Shown one piece after another: positions 16,788 to 26,237 of a stretch of DNA of 64,000 bases (position 1 is the first letter of the stretch; every line of letters starts with the position of its first letter). Source of the stretch: Aeromicrobium tamlense (GTDB lineage Bacteria; Actinomycetota; Actinomycetes; Propionibacteriales; Nocardioidaceae); the NCBI RefSeq assembly GCF_013408555.1, contig NZ_JACBZN010000001.1, positions 2,418,001-2,482,000 of the forward strand, given 5' to 3'. The notes under the pieces were generated by a model. That model had not been told where the DNA came from. It saw nothing but the letters and a program-made list of their open reading frames with translations, and ran no database searches. Both the position numbers and the translations under genes were made by a program.

Positions 16788-18404
16788 ATGGACCCGATCC
16801 TTGCTGCCCGGGACTGGATCTCGCAGGATCCTGATGCACAGACCCGGAACGAGCTGACCGCCCTGATCGACGCCGGAGACGAGGCCGAGATCGCGGCCCG
16901 CTTCGCCGGCCGCCTGCAGTTCGGCACGGCCGGACTGCGCGGCGAGCTGGGCGCCGGCCCCATGCGGATGAACCGCGTGACCGTGGCGCGTGCCGCCGCC
17001 GGACTCGCCCGCCACCTGCTCTCCGAGGACCCCCATCCCAGCGTGGTGATCGGCTACGACGCCCGCACGAACTCCGACGTCTTCGCCCGCGACACCGCCG
17101 AGATCATGCAGGCCGCCGGCGTGCGTGCCATGCTGCTGCCCGAGCACCTGCCCACGCCCGTGCTGGCGTTCGCGATCGGTCACCTGAGCGCCTCCGCCGG
17201 CGTCATGGTCACCGCGTCGCACAACCCGCCCCGCGACAACGGCTACAAGGTGTACCTCGCGGACACGAGCCAGATCGTGCCGCCCGCGGACGCCGACATC
17301 GCGGCGCAGATCGACGCCGTCGGCCGGGTCGACGAACTGGCGCGCGACACCGACTACACGGTCCTGGGCACCGACGTGGCCGAGGCGTACCTCGACGCCG
17401 TCGCCGACCTCGTGCCGCCGGGCCCGCGCGAGCTGACGGTGGCGTACACGCCGATGCACGGGGTGGGCGGCCAGCTGCTGACCCATGCCGCCGAGCGCGC
17501 CGGCTTCCCCGCGCCCCACGTGGTCGAGGCCCAGGCCGACCCCGACCCTGCCTTCCCCACCGTCGCCTTCCCGAACCCCGAGGAGCCCGGCGCGATGGAC
17601 CTGGCCCTCGCACTGGCGAAGGACCTGGACGCCGACATCGTCATCGCGAACGACCCCGACGCCGACCGGTGCGCCGTGGGAGTCCGCACCGTCGGCGGCC
17701 ACCGGATGCTCACCGGCGACCAGGTCGGCGCGCTGCTGGCCGAGGCGCTGCTGCGCCAGGGCGTCGAGGGCACGTACGCCTCCTCGATCGTGTCGTCCGA
17801 CCTGCTGGGGCGCCAGGCCGCCGCGCACGGCCAGCCGTGGCAGCAGACGCTCACCGGCTTCAAGTGGATCGGCAAGGTCGACGGGCTGGTCTACGGCTAC
17901 GAGGAGGCGCTCGGCTACTGCGTGGCACCGCACATCGCGCGTGACAAGGACGGCATCTCGGCGGCGCTGCTGATCATGTCGCTGGCGTCCACCCTCCAGG
18001 CCGAGGGCCGCACGCTGCTGGACCTGCTCGACGACATCTACCGCCAGCACGGCTGGCACGCCACCGGCCAGCTCGCCGTGCGGGTCGAGGACCTCGCGAT
18101 CATCGCCGAGGCGATGGAGCGGCTGCGGTCCGAGCCGCCCACGTGGCTCGCGGAGACCGAGGTCACCACGGTGGACGACCTCGCGAAGGGCTATCAGGGC
18201 CTGCCGCCCACGGACGGCATCCGCCTCGGGCTGGAGGGCGGCAGCCGGGTCATCTGCCGTCCGTCGGGCACCGAGCCCAAGCTCAAGTGCTACGTCGAGG
18301 CCGTCGTCCCGGTGGGCTCGTCACTCGAGGACGCGCGCACCCGTGCGGCCGACACCGTGCGAGCGATCATCGGCGACCTCAGGAGCTACCTCGGCGTGGA
18401 GTGA
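16788..18404 (+). CDS. Phospho-sugar mutase (phosphoglucomutase/phosphomannomutase/phosphopentomutase type)
   Basis: 538 residues, alpha-D-phosphohexomutase superfamily, four domains. The catalytic phosphoserine is in TASHNP (about residue 144), the metal-binding loop is NDPDADRCAVG (about 288), the sugar-binding loop is EEALGY (about 370) and the phosphate-binding loop is RPSGTEPKLKCY near the C-terminus. The enzyme moves phosphate between C1 and C6 (hexoses) or C1 and C5 (pentoses). Given PNP, DeoA and DeoC in the window, a phosphopentomutase role is plausible, but sequence alone does not decide the substrate. ATG 16788 lies six bases after TACGGT (16776-16781). Confidence 0.85.
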   Translation: MDPILAARDWISQDPDAQTRNELTALIDAGDEAEIAARFAGRLQFGTAGLRGELGAGPMRMNRVTVARAAAGLARHLLSEDPHPSVVIGYDARTNSDVFARDTAEIMQAAGVRAMLLPEHLPTPVLAFAIGHLSASAGVMVTASHNPPRDNGYKVYLADTSQIVPPADADIAAQIDAVGRVDELARDTDYTVLGTDVAEAYLDAVADLVPPGPRELTVAYTPMHGVGGQLLTHAAERAGFPAPHVVEAQADPDPAFPTVAFPNPEEPGAMDLALALAKDLDADIVIANDPDADRCAVGVRTVGGHRMLTGDQVGALLAEALLRQGVEGTYASSIVSSDLLGRQAAAHGQPWQQTLTGFKWIGKVDGLVYGYEEALGYCVAPHIARDKDGISAALLIMSLASTLQAEGRTLLDLLDDIYRQHGWHATGQLAVRVEDLAIIAEAMERLRSEPPTWLAETEVTTVDDLAKGYQGLPPTDGIRLGLEGGSRVICRPSGTEPKLKCYVEAVVPVGSSLEDARTRAADTVRAIIGDLRSYLGVE

Positions 18405-18579
18405 GCACGGAACCGCCGCCGAGGCGTCGGAGCCGGCGGCAGAGGAGCCGAGGGAGTGCGACTTTGCCGCGCTCACGACGAGGGAGTCCCCGGCGGCGGC
18501 GTCCATGGGCGAGCCGTGCGGCCCGCTGGGCGAAACGTCGTCGCCTTCCCATCCAGCGTCAGCGCCAACCATCGACCTG
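18405..18579. other. Intergenic stretch between convergent genes, no recognised feature
   Basis: 175 bases between the mutase stop and the Gfo/Idh stop. I see no credible gene, clear terminator hairpin or repeat shared with other parts of the window. Confidence 0.5.
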
Positions 18580-19644
18580 TCAATTCGAAATCGCCGTCGC
18601 CACGTCGATCCAGCGACCCTCCTCGGCGCTGCGTCGGGCCGCGTCGAAGATCTCCGCGACGTGCACGGCGTCCGCCGGCGGGACGGGCGGTGGTGTCCCC
18701 GTGCGGACCGCGGCGGCCACGGATGGGTAGAACGTGTCCCATCGCCCACGAGCCAGGGGGCGGCGTGCAGGGCCGTCGCCCTCCCAGTGCGCCGCGCGGG
18801 CGGGATCGTCGCTCCCCCATCGCTCGCCGAGGCTCGTCGGGGTCGCCCCCGCGAAGAGGTCCGCCTCCTGGGGGTCGAAGCCCTCGATGCGCAGCCCGCC
18901 CCGGGTTCCGGACACCCGGAACCGCGGTCCCTCAGCGGCCGCGTGCACCGACGCGACGATCGTGGAGCGGCTGCCGCTCGCGTGCCGCAGCATGACGACC
19001 GCGTCGTCCTCGCTGCGCCGGTCGTCGCCCAGGACCGCGAGGTCGGCGAAGACCTGCTGCACGGGTCCGAGCAGGTGCACGGCCTGGTCGATGAGGTGGG
19101 GGCCGAGGTCGACCAGGACGCCTCCGCCGTGGACCGAGTCGCGGTCCCGCGTCCAGCGCGGCAGCTCGGGGCGGAAGCGCTCGATCCGCGACTCGAGGCG
19201 GTCGACGCGGCCCAGCTCGCCGGACTCCACGAGCTCTTGGATCGTCAGGAAGTCGCCGTCCCAGCGGCGGTTCTGGTAGACGGTCAGCACGGTGCCGGGC
19301 GAGGCCGCGGCCACGATGCGGCGGGCGTCCTCCGCGGTGGTCGCGAAGGGCTTGTCGACCACGACGTGCAGGCCGAGCCCGAGCGCCTCGACGGCGAGGT
19401 CGGCATGGGTGCCGGCCGGGGTCGTGAGGGTGACGCCCTCGACGCCGGCGTCGCGCAGGCTCTCGAGGTCCGGCAGCGCCTCGAGTCCGGCCGACCTGGC
19501 GTCGCGGGCCCGGTCGGGGTTGGTCGAGACGACCGCCACCAGGTCGAGTCCGTCGGCGGCGGCGATCATCGGCGCGTGGAAGACGCGTCCACCGGCGCCC
19601 CATCCCGCGACGGCCCACCGCACGGGCTCGAACGGCGCCGTCAT
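18580..19644 (-). CDS. Gfo/Idh/MocA-family NAD(P)-dependent sugar oxidoreductase
   Basis: 354 residues. The N-terminal Rossmann fold starts VRWAVAGWGAGGRVFHAPMI; the EKP-like catalytic motif reads VVDKPFATT (Lys about 99), and the C-terminal substrate domain carries GGGVLVDLGPHLIDQA (about 180), the usual metal-free active-site Asp/His. Such enzymes oxidise or reduce sugars, inositols or sugar acids. ATG 19644 overlaps the kinase stop (ATGA), so it belongs to the leftward carbohydrate operon and probably interconverts a sugar or polyol before the kinase step. The substrate is unknown. Confidence 0.85.
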   Translation of the reverse strand: MTAPFEPVRWAVAGWGAGGRVFHAPMIAAADGLDLVAVVSTNPDRARDARSAGLEALPDLESLRDAGVEGVTLTTPAGTHADLAVEALGLGLHVVVDKPFATTAEDARRIVAAASPGTVLTVYQNRRWDGDFLTIQELVESGELGRVDRLESRIERFRPELPRWTRDRDSVHGGGVLVDLGPHLIDQAVHLLGPVQQVFADLAVLGDDRRSEDDAVVMLRHASGSRSTIVASVHAAAEGPRFRVSGTRGGLRIEGFDPQEADLFAGATPTSLGERWGSDDPARAAHWEGDGPARRPLARGRWDTFYPSVAAAVRTGTPPPVPPADAVHVAEIFDAARRSAEEGRWIDVATAISN

Positions 19645-21047
19645 CGGTCGACCTCGTCGAGGAAGCGGGCGTAGCGCTGTTCCAGGGGTCCGGAGTCCCC
19701 TGGACGCACGCCCACGCCACGCCGCGGCGGTGGCTCGGGCAGGTCGAGTCCGGCACCGCGGAACGCCAGCAGGGCCGCGCCCACCGCGGTCGCGTCCTCG
19801 AGGTCGACGCGGCACAGCTCGCGGCCGAGCACGTCGGCGAGCAGCTGGGCGAACACGGGCGACCGGGTGCCGCCGCCCGCCACGTCGATCGCCGTGTCGG
19901 CGAGCTCGGGCATCGACTCGACGCCGCGGCGGATCGTGAAGCACAGGCCCTCCAGCGCGGCCGCGAACAGGTCGGCGCGCTCGGTCTCGAGGCCCAGGCC
20001 GAACCAGCGCCCGGAGTTCGGCGCAGCGGCCGTCGGCAGCCGCTCACCCGAGAGGAAGGGCACGAATCCCGGGACCGGCCGCTGCCGGTCGTAGTCGTGG
20101 TAGAGGTCGTCCCACGAGCCACCGAGCAGGCTGACGACCCGCGTCAGCGCGATGCCCGCGTTCATGACGGCGACCATCGCGTAGGCGCCACCGCTCGCGG
20201 CCCGATAGGTGTGGTGCGTGATCGGCCCGTCGAACGTCGGCGTGATCCCCGGCAGCACGACCTGGGCGCCCGAGCCGACGGTCACGACGAGGCGCCCCGG
20301 CGCGGAGGAGGAGCCCACGAGCGTCGCGGCGGCGTCGGCGCACCCCGCGACCACGGGGATGCCCGCGGGCAGGCCCCAGGCAGCCGCCTCGGTCGCGTCG
20401 AGCGTGCCGACGACCTCGTCCGACGGCACGACCTCGGGCAGCAGGTCCGCCCGGATGCCGGTGGCCGCGAGGACGTCCCGGCTCCACTCGTCGCGCTCGA
20501 GGTCCCACAGCAGCGTCGCCGAGGCGTCGGAGTGGTCGGTGACGAGCGCGCCCGGGACGAGCCGCGTGCGCAGCCAGTCCTTCGGCAGCAGCACCCGGTG
20601 GGCGCGCGCGACGACGTCGGGTTCGTGACGGGTGAGCCAGGCCAGCACCGGGCCGGTCATGCCCGGCGCCAGCGGGTTCGCCAGGGCGCGCAGCCGCTCG
20701 GGCGCCAGGGCCTGCCAGCGCGCCAGCTCGTCGCCCGCGCGGCCGTCGGGCCACAGGACCGCGGGTCGCACCGGCTCGCCGGAGGCGTCGACGAGGACGG
20801 TGCCGTGCATCTGCCCGTCGAGGCCGATCGCGACGACGTCGGCGTCGACGTCGGCCAGGACGGAGGCCACGGCGTCACGCGCCGCCGCCTCCCACTGCGC
20901 CGGGTCGGTCTCGGCCCAGCGCGGGTGCGGCGACGCGACGGCGTAGCCGCGGTCCGCGCGGGCCAGGACCGAGCCGTCGGTCGCCACGAGGACGGCTTTG
21001 ACGCCGCTCGTCCCGAGGTCGAGGCCCAGGACGCACCGACGGCTCAT
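19641..21047 (-). CDS. FGGY-family carbohydrate kinase, xylulokinase-like
   Basis: 468 residues with the two-lobed FGGY/actin fold: first phosphate loop LDLGTSGVKA (residues 9-18), GLDGQMHG (about 74-81) as in xylulokinases, second phosphate loop VVTVGSGAQVVLPG (about 258), and adenosine loop AGGGTRSPVFAQLL (about 396-409). It would phosphorylate a ketopentose or related sugar in the cytoplasm. The neighbouring ketose epimerase and ABC importer fit a rare pentose or ketose pathway entering the pentose phosphate pool via the downstream transketolase. D-xylulose itself is inferred from GLDGQMHG only. Confidence 0.85.
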   Translation of the reverse strand: MSRRCVLGLDLGTSGVKAVLVATDGSVLARADRGYAVASPHPRWAETDPAQWEAAARDAVASVLADVDADVVAIGLDGQMHGTVLVDASGEPVRPAVLWPDGRAGDELARWQALAPERLRALANPLAPGMTGPVLAWLTRHEPDVVARAHRVLLPKDWLRTRLVPGALVTDHSDASATLLWDLERDEWSRDVLAATGIRADLLPEVVPSDEVVGTLDATEAAAWGLPAGIPVVAGCADAAATLVGSSSAPGRLVVTVGSGAQVVLPGITPTFDGPITHHTYRAASGGAYAMVAVMNAGIALTRVVSLLGGSWDDLYHDYDRQRPVPGFVPFLSGERLPTAAAPNSGRWFGLGLETERADLFAAALEGLCFTIRRGVESMPELADTAIDVAGGGTRSPVFAQLLADVLGRELCRVDLEDATAVGAALLAFRGAGLDLPEPPPRRGVGVRPGDSGPLEQRYARFLDEVDR

Positions 21048-21057
21048 GCCCGTGCCG

Positions 21058-21936
21058 TCACGCGTCGATCGAGGCGGACGCGGCGAGGTGCGTGTCGATG
21101 AAGCCGCGGGCCCGGCGGGCGAGGTCGTCGCCGTCGGTCCACAGCGAGCGCCACACCGCGAGGTCGTTCGACAGCGTCGGGCTGACGACGGCCGAGGAGA
21201 AGCTCTCGAACGTGATCGGGCCCGTGAAGCCCACCCGCGACAGCGCGTGGAAGAACGCCGGGAAGTCGATCGAGCCCGAGCCGAGGTAGCCGCGGTGGTT
21301 CTCGCCGATGTGCACGTAGCCGAGGCGGTCGGCGACGTCGAGGACGGGCGTCACGAAGTCCGACTCCTCGATGTTCATGTGGTACGTGTCGAGGTGGATG
21401 AAGACGTTGTCCTCGCCGATGTCGTCGGCGAGGCGCAGCGCGTCCCGCGCCGTGTTGACGACGTTCGTCTCGTAGCGGTTGCAGATCTCCAGACCGAGGC
21501 TCACGCCGCGACCCGCGGCCTCCTGCGCGAGGCTGCGCAGGACCGACACGACGTTGGCGCGGCCCGCGTCGCTCAGGGGACGGCCGTACTTGCCGAGGGC
21601 GCTGTAGAGGGCGCCGGTCAGGATCGTGCTGCCCAGGCCCGACACGACGTCGAGGGACTGGTGCAGGATCTTCTCGCCGCGCGCGACGACCTCGGGGTCG
21701 TCGCTCGAGACGTCGGCGTCGAACGCCAGGCCACGCGAGCAGGCGAGCGCGAGCCCCGCCTCCTCGGCGGCCGCGCGGGTGCCCTCGAGGTCGAGGGTCT
21801 CCATCTCGTGCAGCGACAGCTCGAGCAGGTCGAAGCCGGCGTCCTTGGTGCGCTGCACGGCCTGGGCGATCTCGTCGGGGCGGGTGCCGCCGACCCAGAC
21901 GAGGGCGTGCACGCCGATGGGGTTGCGCTGGTCCAC
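21058..21936 (-). CDS. Ketose 3-epimerase-like TIM-barrel sugar isomerase
   Basis: 292 residues, AP endonuclease 2/DTEase-like TIM barrel. Candidate metal ligands follow the D-tagatose/D-psicose 3-epimerase pattern: Glu in GLEICNRYET (about 152), Asp in FIHLDTYHMNIEE (about 185), His in YVHIGENHRG (about 211) and Glu in ITFESF (about 246). GTG 21936 has AAGGAG (21946-21951) at good spacing; an in-frame ATG at 21969, overlapping the ABC ATPase stop, is the alternative. It would epimerise C3 of a free ketose before phosphorylation by the adjacent kinase. Confidence 0.8.
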   Translation of the reverse strand: MDQRNPIGVHALVWVGGTRPDEIAQAVQRTKDAGFDLLELSLHEMETLDLEGTRAAAEEAGLALACSRGLAFDADVSSDDPEVVARGEKILHQSLDVVSGLGSTILTGALYSALGKYGRPLSDAGRANVVSVLRSLAQEAAGRGVSLGLEICNRYETNVVNTARDALRLADDIGEDNVFIHLDTYHMNIEESDFVTPVLDVADRLGYVHIGENHRGYLGSGSIDFPAFFHALSRVGFTGPITFESFSSAVVSPTLSNDLAVWRSLWTDGDDLARRARGFIDTHLAASASIDA

Positions 21937-21965
21937 GGTGGGGGTCTCCTTGGGGTGGGTGGTGG

Positions 21966-22748
21966 TCATCCGGCGATCGCGCCCGTGATGAGGCCGACGA
22001 TCTCCTCGCCGCTGGTCTCGGCGGTCCGGCGTCCGGCGACGCACCGTCCGGCGCGCATGACCCAGACCTGGTCGGACAGGCGCATGACCTGGTCGAAGTT
22101 GTGGCTGATGAGCAGGACCGCGTGGCCCTCGTCGCGCAGGCGCAGGATGAGCTCCTCGACGCGCGCGGTCTCCTGGACGCCGAGCGCCGCGGTGGGCTCG
22201 TCCATGATGACCAGCTTGGAGCTGAAGCCGGCCGCGCGGCAGATCGCCACGGCCTGGCGCTGGCCGCCCGACAGGCGCCGGACGGTGGAGGTCACGGCGG
22301 GCACGTTGACGGCGAGCTTGGACACCATCTCCTGGGCGCCCGCGCGCATCGTGCGCTTCTTCAGGTAGCTGAACGGGCCGACGCCGCCGGTGATCTCGCG
22401 GTTGAGGTAGAGGTTCTGCCACACCGTGAGGTCCTCGACGAGCGCGAGGTTCTGGTGCACGGTCTCGATCCCGGCGTCGCGCGCCTGGTCAGGCGCGTGG
22501 AACGCGACGGTCTGGCCGTCGAACCGGATCGTGCCCTCGTCGGCGGTGTGGACGCCGGCGACGACCCGGACGAGGGTCGACTTCCCGGCGCCGTTGTCCC
22601 CCACGAGCGCGGTGATCTCGCCGGCACGCACCTGGACCGAGACGTCGGCCAGCGCGCGGACGGAGCCGAAGGACAGCGAGAGTCCGTCGACCTCGAGCAG
22701 CACGTCGCCCATCGGGCGCGCCTGCTGTTCGGTGCTGTGGGTCGTCAT
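21966..22748 (-). CDS. Sugar ABC importer ATPase, single-domain (RbsA/FrcA-like)
   Basis: 260 residues with one ABC domain: Walker A GDNGAGKST (about 50-58), Q-loop HQNLALVEDLTV, signature RLSGGQRQAV, Walker B LVIMDEPTAALG and switch LLISHNFDQV. Unlike RbsA, which has two fused ABC domains, this is a single domain, as in fructose-type FrcA importers. It overlaps the permease stop (ATGA at 22748) and couples to the binding protein upstream. Confidence 0.88.
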   Translation of the reverse strand: MTTHSTEQQARPMGDVLLEVDGLSLSFGSVRALADVSVQVRAGEITALVGDNGAGKSTLVRVVAGVHTADEGTIRFDGQTVAFHAPDQARDAGIETVHQNLALVEDLTVWQNLYLNREITGGVGPFSYLKKRTMRAGAQEMVSKLAVNVPAVTSTVRRLSGGQRQAVAICRAAGFSSKLVIMDEPTAALGVQETARVEELILRLRDEGHAVLLISHNFDQVMRLSDQVWVMRAGRCVAGRRTAETSGEEIVGLITGAIAG

Positions 22749-23722
22749 TTCTCGAACCTCGTGAGGAAGGCCGCGCCGACGACGACGATGCCGACGGCGA
22801 GCGGTTGGTAGAACTGGGAGACGCCGAGCAGCGTGAGGCCGTTGGCCAGGGCGGTCAGCAGCAGCGCACCGAAGACCGGGCCCTTGATGGAGCCCTTGCC
22901 GCCGAACAGGCTGACGCCGCCGAGGACGACCGCGGCCACCGAGTTCAGCAGGAACGTGGTGTTCGCGGCGGGCTCGGCCGAGCCGACGCGGGCCACCAGC
23001 AGGATCGCCGCGAGTCCGGCCAGGACGCCGGCGATCAGGTAGACGGCCATCTTGATCCGGGCCGTGCGCACGCCGGTCGCCTGCGCCGCGTCGACCGATC
23101 CGCCGGTCGCCAGGACGTGCGTGCCGAACGGCGTCGAGAACAGCACGAGGTGGGCCAGCACGGCCACCGCGATCGCGATGAGGAACGTGTACGGGATCAT
23201 CCCGAAGCCGCCGGCCGACAGCTTGAACAGCGGCGCGCTGATCACGGTGATCGGGCGCCCGTCGGAGAGGATCAGCGCGAGTCCGGAGGCCGCCGAGAGC
23301 GCGCCGAGCGTGACGATGAAGTCGGTGATGCCGCCCTTGGCGATGAGGAAGCCGTTCACCAGGCCGACGGCCGCGCCGGCGGCCACGGCGACGAGGCACG
23401 ACAGGGCGAGGCCCTTGCCGCTCGTCATGGCCATGCCGAAGGTGACGGCGGCGAACGTCATCGTGGAGGCGATCGAGAGGTCGATGCCGGCGGTCAGGAT
23501 GACGAAGGACTGGCCGACGGCCAGGATCGTGAGGATCGCCGAGGCCAGCAGCATCGCCTTGATGTTGCCCGAGCTGAGGAACCGCGGGTCGAGGGCCGTG
23601 AAGATCGCCACGAGGACGACGAGTCCGATCACGGACGCCCACTCGACCCAGAACGACGGCTGGCGCAGGCGGTCGGCGAGTGCCGATCCGCGGGTCGCCG
23701 GGGATGCCGTGGTGGTGGTCAT
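22745..23722 (-). CDS. Sugar ABC importer permease (RbsC/FrcC family)
   Basis: 325 residues, about nine or ten membrane helices, with the family motif GQSFVILTAGIDLSIAS and the C-terminal GKGSIKGPVFGALLL segment. It forms the channel of a ribose/fructose-type importer with the ATPase encoded downstream. ATG 23722 follows the binding-protein stop by 60 bases. Substrate is inferred only from context (ketose or pentose). Confidence 0.88.
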   Translation of the reverse strand: MTTTTASPATRGSALADRLRQPSFWVEWASVIGLVVLVAIFTALDPRFLSSGNIKAMLLASAILTILAVGQSFVILTAGIDLSIASTMTFAAVTFGMAMTSGKGLALSCLVAVAAGAAVGLVNGFLIAKGGITDFIVTLGALSAASGLALILSDGRPITVISAPLFKLSAGGFGMIPYTFLIAIAVAVLAHLVLFSTPFGTHVLATGGSVDAAQATGVRTARIKMAVYLIAGVLAGLAAILLVARVGSAEPAANTTFLLNSVAAVVLGGVSLFGGKGSIKGPVFGALLLTALANGLTLLGVSQFYQPLAVGIVVVGAAFLTRFEK

Positions 23723-23782
23723 GTGTTGTCTCCGGGTTGAGGTGGTGGGGTGCGGGCGACCGGGGCCGCCCGCACCGTCACG

Positions 23783-24829
23783 TCAGCGGCCGAGCATCTC
23801 CGCGAACGGGTTGTCGTACTCGTTCGGGGGCTCGGGGAACGCGTCCTGCGCGTCCTTGGCGTTGTCGGGGGTGATCAGCGCGATCGGGGTGTCGACCTTC
23901 TCCGGCAGCTTCTCGCCGAGCGCGGCCGCCTCGCACGCCTGCAGGCCCATCTTGCCCACGACGAACGGGTACTGGGCCACGGCGGCGTCGATGTCGCCCG
24001 AGGCGACGCCGTCGATGCCGTCGACCGAGACCACGAGTGTCTTGCCCTTCTTGTCCGCGGCGGCCACGGCGCGGGCGACGCCCATCGCCATGTCGTCGTT
24101 GGCGACGAAGAACGCGGCCAGGTCGGGGTTGGCCTGCAGGATCGTCTCGGCCTGCGTCTGGGCCTCCTGGCGGTCCCAGTTCGCGGCGACCTCCTGGACG
24201 ACCTCGAAGTTGTCCGCGAGGCCCTCCTTGAAGCCGTCGATGCGCTGCGCGCTGGTGACGTCGCCGGCGATGCCGCCCACGGTGGCGACGTCGCCGCCGT
24301 CGGAGTCGAGCTTCGCGAGCTGGTCGGCGACCATCTTGCCGGCGGCGACGTTGTCGGTGCCGATGTACGTCGCGATCTCGGCGCCCGCGGCGTCAGCGGC
24401 CTTGGCCTCGACCGGGTTGTCGATGTTGACGATCGGCGTGCCCTTGGCCGCGATCTGCGCGATGCCCTGGATCAGGTTCGTGCCGCTGATCGGGTTCACC
24501 AGGTAGCAATCGAACTCCTGGTTCGCGAGGTTCGTCAGCTTGTCGGCCTGGCCGGAGGTGTCCGTGATCGAGGCCGCGGCCTGGATCTCGATGTCCGCGC
24601 CGGACTCCTTCTGCTCGGCGTTGATGCCGTCCTCCATGTGCTGGAAGAACGGGTTGTCGAGGCCCTTGATGACGATGCCGATGTTCGTGTCGGCGGCGTC
24701 CTTGCCGCCGCCGGAGCCGCCGTTGTCGCCGTCGTCCGACGATCCGCACGCGGCCAGCAGCAGACCCGCGCTGACGGCGACGACGCCGAGCGAGAGCCGC
24801 ATCCTCTTCCTGGACTGGAAGGTGCTCAT
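23783..24829 (-). CDS. Sugar-binding lipoprotein (RbsB-like, periplasmic-binding family 4)
   Basis: 348 residues. Lipoprotein signal with LLLAAC (Cys28), a Gly/Asp-rich linker, then a two-lobed type I binding fold opening with TNIGIVIKGLDNPFFQHM; FVANDDMAMG and VSVDGID are the usual second-lobe motifs. AGAGGA precedes ATG 24829. It is the first gene of the leftward carbohydrate operon (binding protein, permease, ATPase, epimerase, kinase, dehydrogenase), transcribed away from the ROK regulators across an operator-rich region. Confidence 0.9.
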   Translation of the reverse strand: MSTFQSRKRMRLSLGVVAVSAGLLLAACGSSDDGDNGGSGGGKDAADTNIGIVIKGLDNPFFQHMEDGINAEQKESGADIEIQAAASITDTSGQADKLTNLANQEFDCYLVNPISGTNLIQGIAQIAAKGTPIVNIDNPVEAKAADAAGAEIATYIGTDNVAAGKMVADQLAKLDSDGGDVATVGGIAGDVTSAQRIDGFKEGLADNFEVVQEVAANWDRQEAQTQAETILQANPDLAAFFVANDDMAMGVARAVAAADKKGKTLVVSVDGIDGVASGDIDAAVAQYPFVVGKMGLQACEAAALGEKLPEKVDTPIALITPDNAKDAQDAFPEPPNEYDNPFAEMLGR

Positions 24830-24880
24830 GTTGGTTCCTCTCACCATCGCGCGCCGGGCGACGCGGCTTTTGATCTTGAG

Positions 24881-24920
24881 TGTTGTTAATACGACACTTT
24901 CTGTCGTGTAATGTACGACA
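24881..24920. promoter_or_regulatory. Four half-site operator between the sugar operon and the ROK gene
   Basis: Half-sites alternate in orientation: TGTTGT (24881-24886), ACGACA (24891-24896), TGTCGT (24902-24907), ACGACA (24915-24920). The outer pairs form palindromes with 4- and 7-base spacers. This placement, between the binding-protein gene and a ROK regulator gene, fits a ROK repressor controlling both directions. Confidence 0.6.
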
Positions 24921-24993
24921 CACCGTAGAACACGCGCAAGCAGCATCCGAAATCAGCCTCGGCCCGCTGCCGAGAACGCCAGAATGGGGGGCC

Positions 24994-26187
24994 ATGGCCA
25001 CCTTCGATGAGGGGATCAGCGAGACGCTGTCCCTGCTGCGACGCAAGGGCGGCATGACCCGCGCGGAGATCGTGGCCGAGACCGGCCTGTCCCGCAGCGG
25101 GGTCAACCTGCGGATCGACGCGCTCCTGGAGGGGCGCCTGGTCACCGGCTCGGCGCGTGAGGTGGCCACGAAGGGCCGGCCCGCCGAGGTCTTCTCCTTC
25201 AACAGCGAGCGCGGCAAGCTGCTCGCCGCCGACGTCGGCGCCACGAAGTTCCGCGCCGGCCTGTGCAACCTCGGCGGCGACGTCGAGTCCGAGATCGAGC
25301 GGCCGTCCGACGTCACGGCGGGGCCCGAGGTGCTGCTCGCCTCGATCCTCGAGTGCTTCGAGTCCTTCCTGCGCGACACCGGCACCGACGCCGACGAGAT
25401 CCTCGGCATCGGCCTGAGCCTGCCCGCGCCGGTCAAGCGCGGCTCCGGCATGTCGGTGAACCCGCCGATCATGCCGCTGTGGAACCGCTTCGACGTCCCG
25501 GCCTGGTTCCACGAGCGCTTCGCCTCCTCCCCCGTCTTCCTCGAGAAGGACGCGAACGCGATGGCGTACGGGGAGGCGCGCTTCTCCCACCCCGAGGCCG
25601 ACGACCTGCTGCTCGTGAAGATCGGCACCGGCATCGGCAGCGGCCTCATCCGCGAGGGCAGCCTCTACCGCGGCGCTGACGGGGCCGCCGGCGACCTCGG
25701 ACACATCCCGATGACCCTGCCGGGCGACGACGAGGGCCCGCTGTGCAAGTGCGGCAACCACGGCTGCCTCGAGGCCCGCGCCGGCGGCTGGGCGATCCTG
25801 CGCGACCTGCAGGAGACCGGCTCCACGGCGACGTCCCAGGACGACCTCATCGCGGCACTCGCCTCCGGCGACCCCACCGCGGTCCAGCTGGCGCGCCGGG
25901 CCGGCCAGGTGATCGGCACCGCCGTCGCCACCGCCGTCAACCTGCTCAACCCCCGCGTGGTCGTGCTGGCCGGACACCTCGTCGCGGCCGGGGGCGACCA
26001 CCTGCTGCCGGCGATCCGCGAGCGCGTGTACAGCCGGTCCCTGCCGCTGGCCACCTCCGAGCTCTCCATCGTCGCCAGCAGCCTGCACCCGCGGGAAGGG
26101 CTGGTGGGGCTGGCGCACCTGGTGAGCGACGGAATACTCGAGCCGGCCGAGATCGGACGGCTGGTCGACCGCGGCGGCTCCGCCTGA
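24994..26187 (+). CDS. ROK-family transcriptional regulator (NagC/XylR type)
   Basis: 397 residues. N-terminal winged helix (about 8-65: MTRAEIVAETGLSRSGVNLRI) and a C-terminal ROK sugar-kinase-like domain with ADVGATKFRAG, KIGTGIGSGLI and the zinc-binding CKCGNHGCLEARAG motif (about 249-262). Such repressors release DNA on binding a sugar or sugar phosphate. ATG 24994 begins MATFDEGISETLSLLRR, immediately before the helix-turn-helix. It is divergent from the carbohydrate importer operon and probably represses it. Confidence 0.88.
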   Translation: MATFDEGISETLSLLRRKGGMTRAEIVAETGLSRSGVNLRIDALLEGRLVTGSAREVATKGRPAEVFSFNSERGKLLAADVGATKFRAGLCNLGGDVESEIERPSDVTAGPEVLLASILECFESFLRDTGTDADEILGIGLSLPAPVKRGSGMSVNPPIMPLWNRFDVPAWFHERFASSPVFLEKDANAMAYGEARFSHPEADDLLLVKIGTGIGSGLIREGSLYRGADGAAGDLGHIPMTLPGDDEGPLCKCGNHGCLEARAGGWAILRDLQETGSTATSQDDLIAALASGDPTAVQLARRAGQVIGTAVATAVNLLNPRVVVLAGHLVAAGGDHLLPAIRERVYSRSLPLATSELSIVASSLHPREGLVGLAHLVSDGILEPAEIGRLVDRGGSA

Positions 26188-26237
26188 CGTACTACGGTGT
26201 CGGCCAGAGATCACGAGGAACGACGAGAGGCGACGGG

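Noticed and set aside
18405..18579. A small minus-strand gene between the mutase and Gfo/Idh genes
   Set aside because: The frame is Ser/Ala-rich, has no good start or ribosome site and would run into the Gfo/Idh gene in another frame.
24894..24993. Longer N-terminus for the first ROK regulator starting near 24880
   Set aside because: It would begin inside the operator half-sites and add residues before the winged helix that ROK proteins lack.
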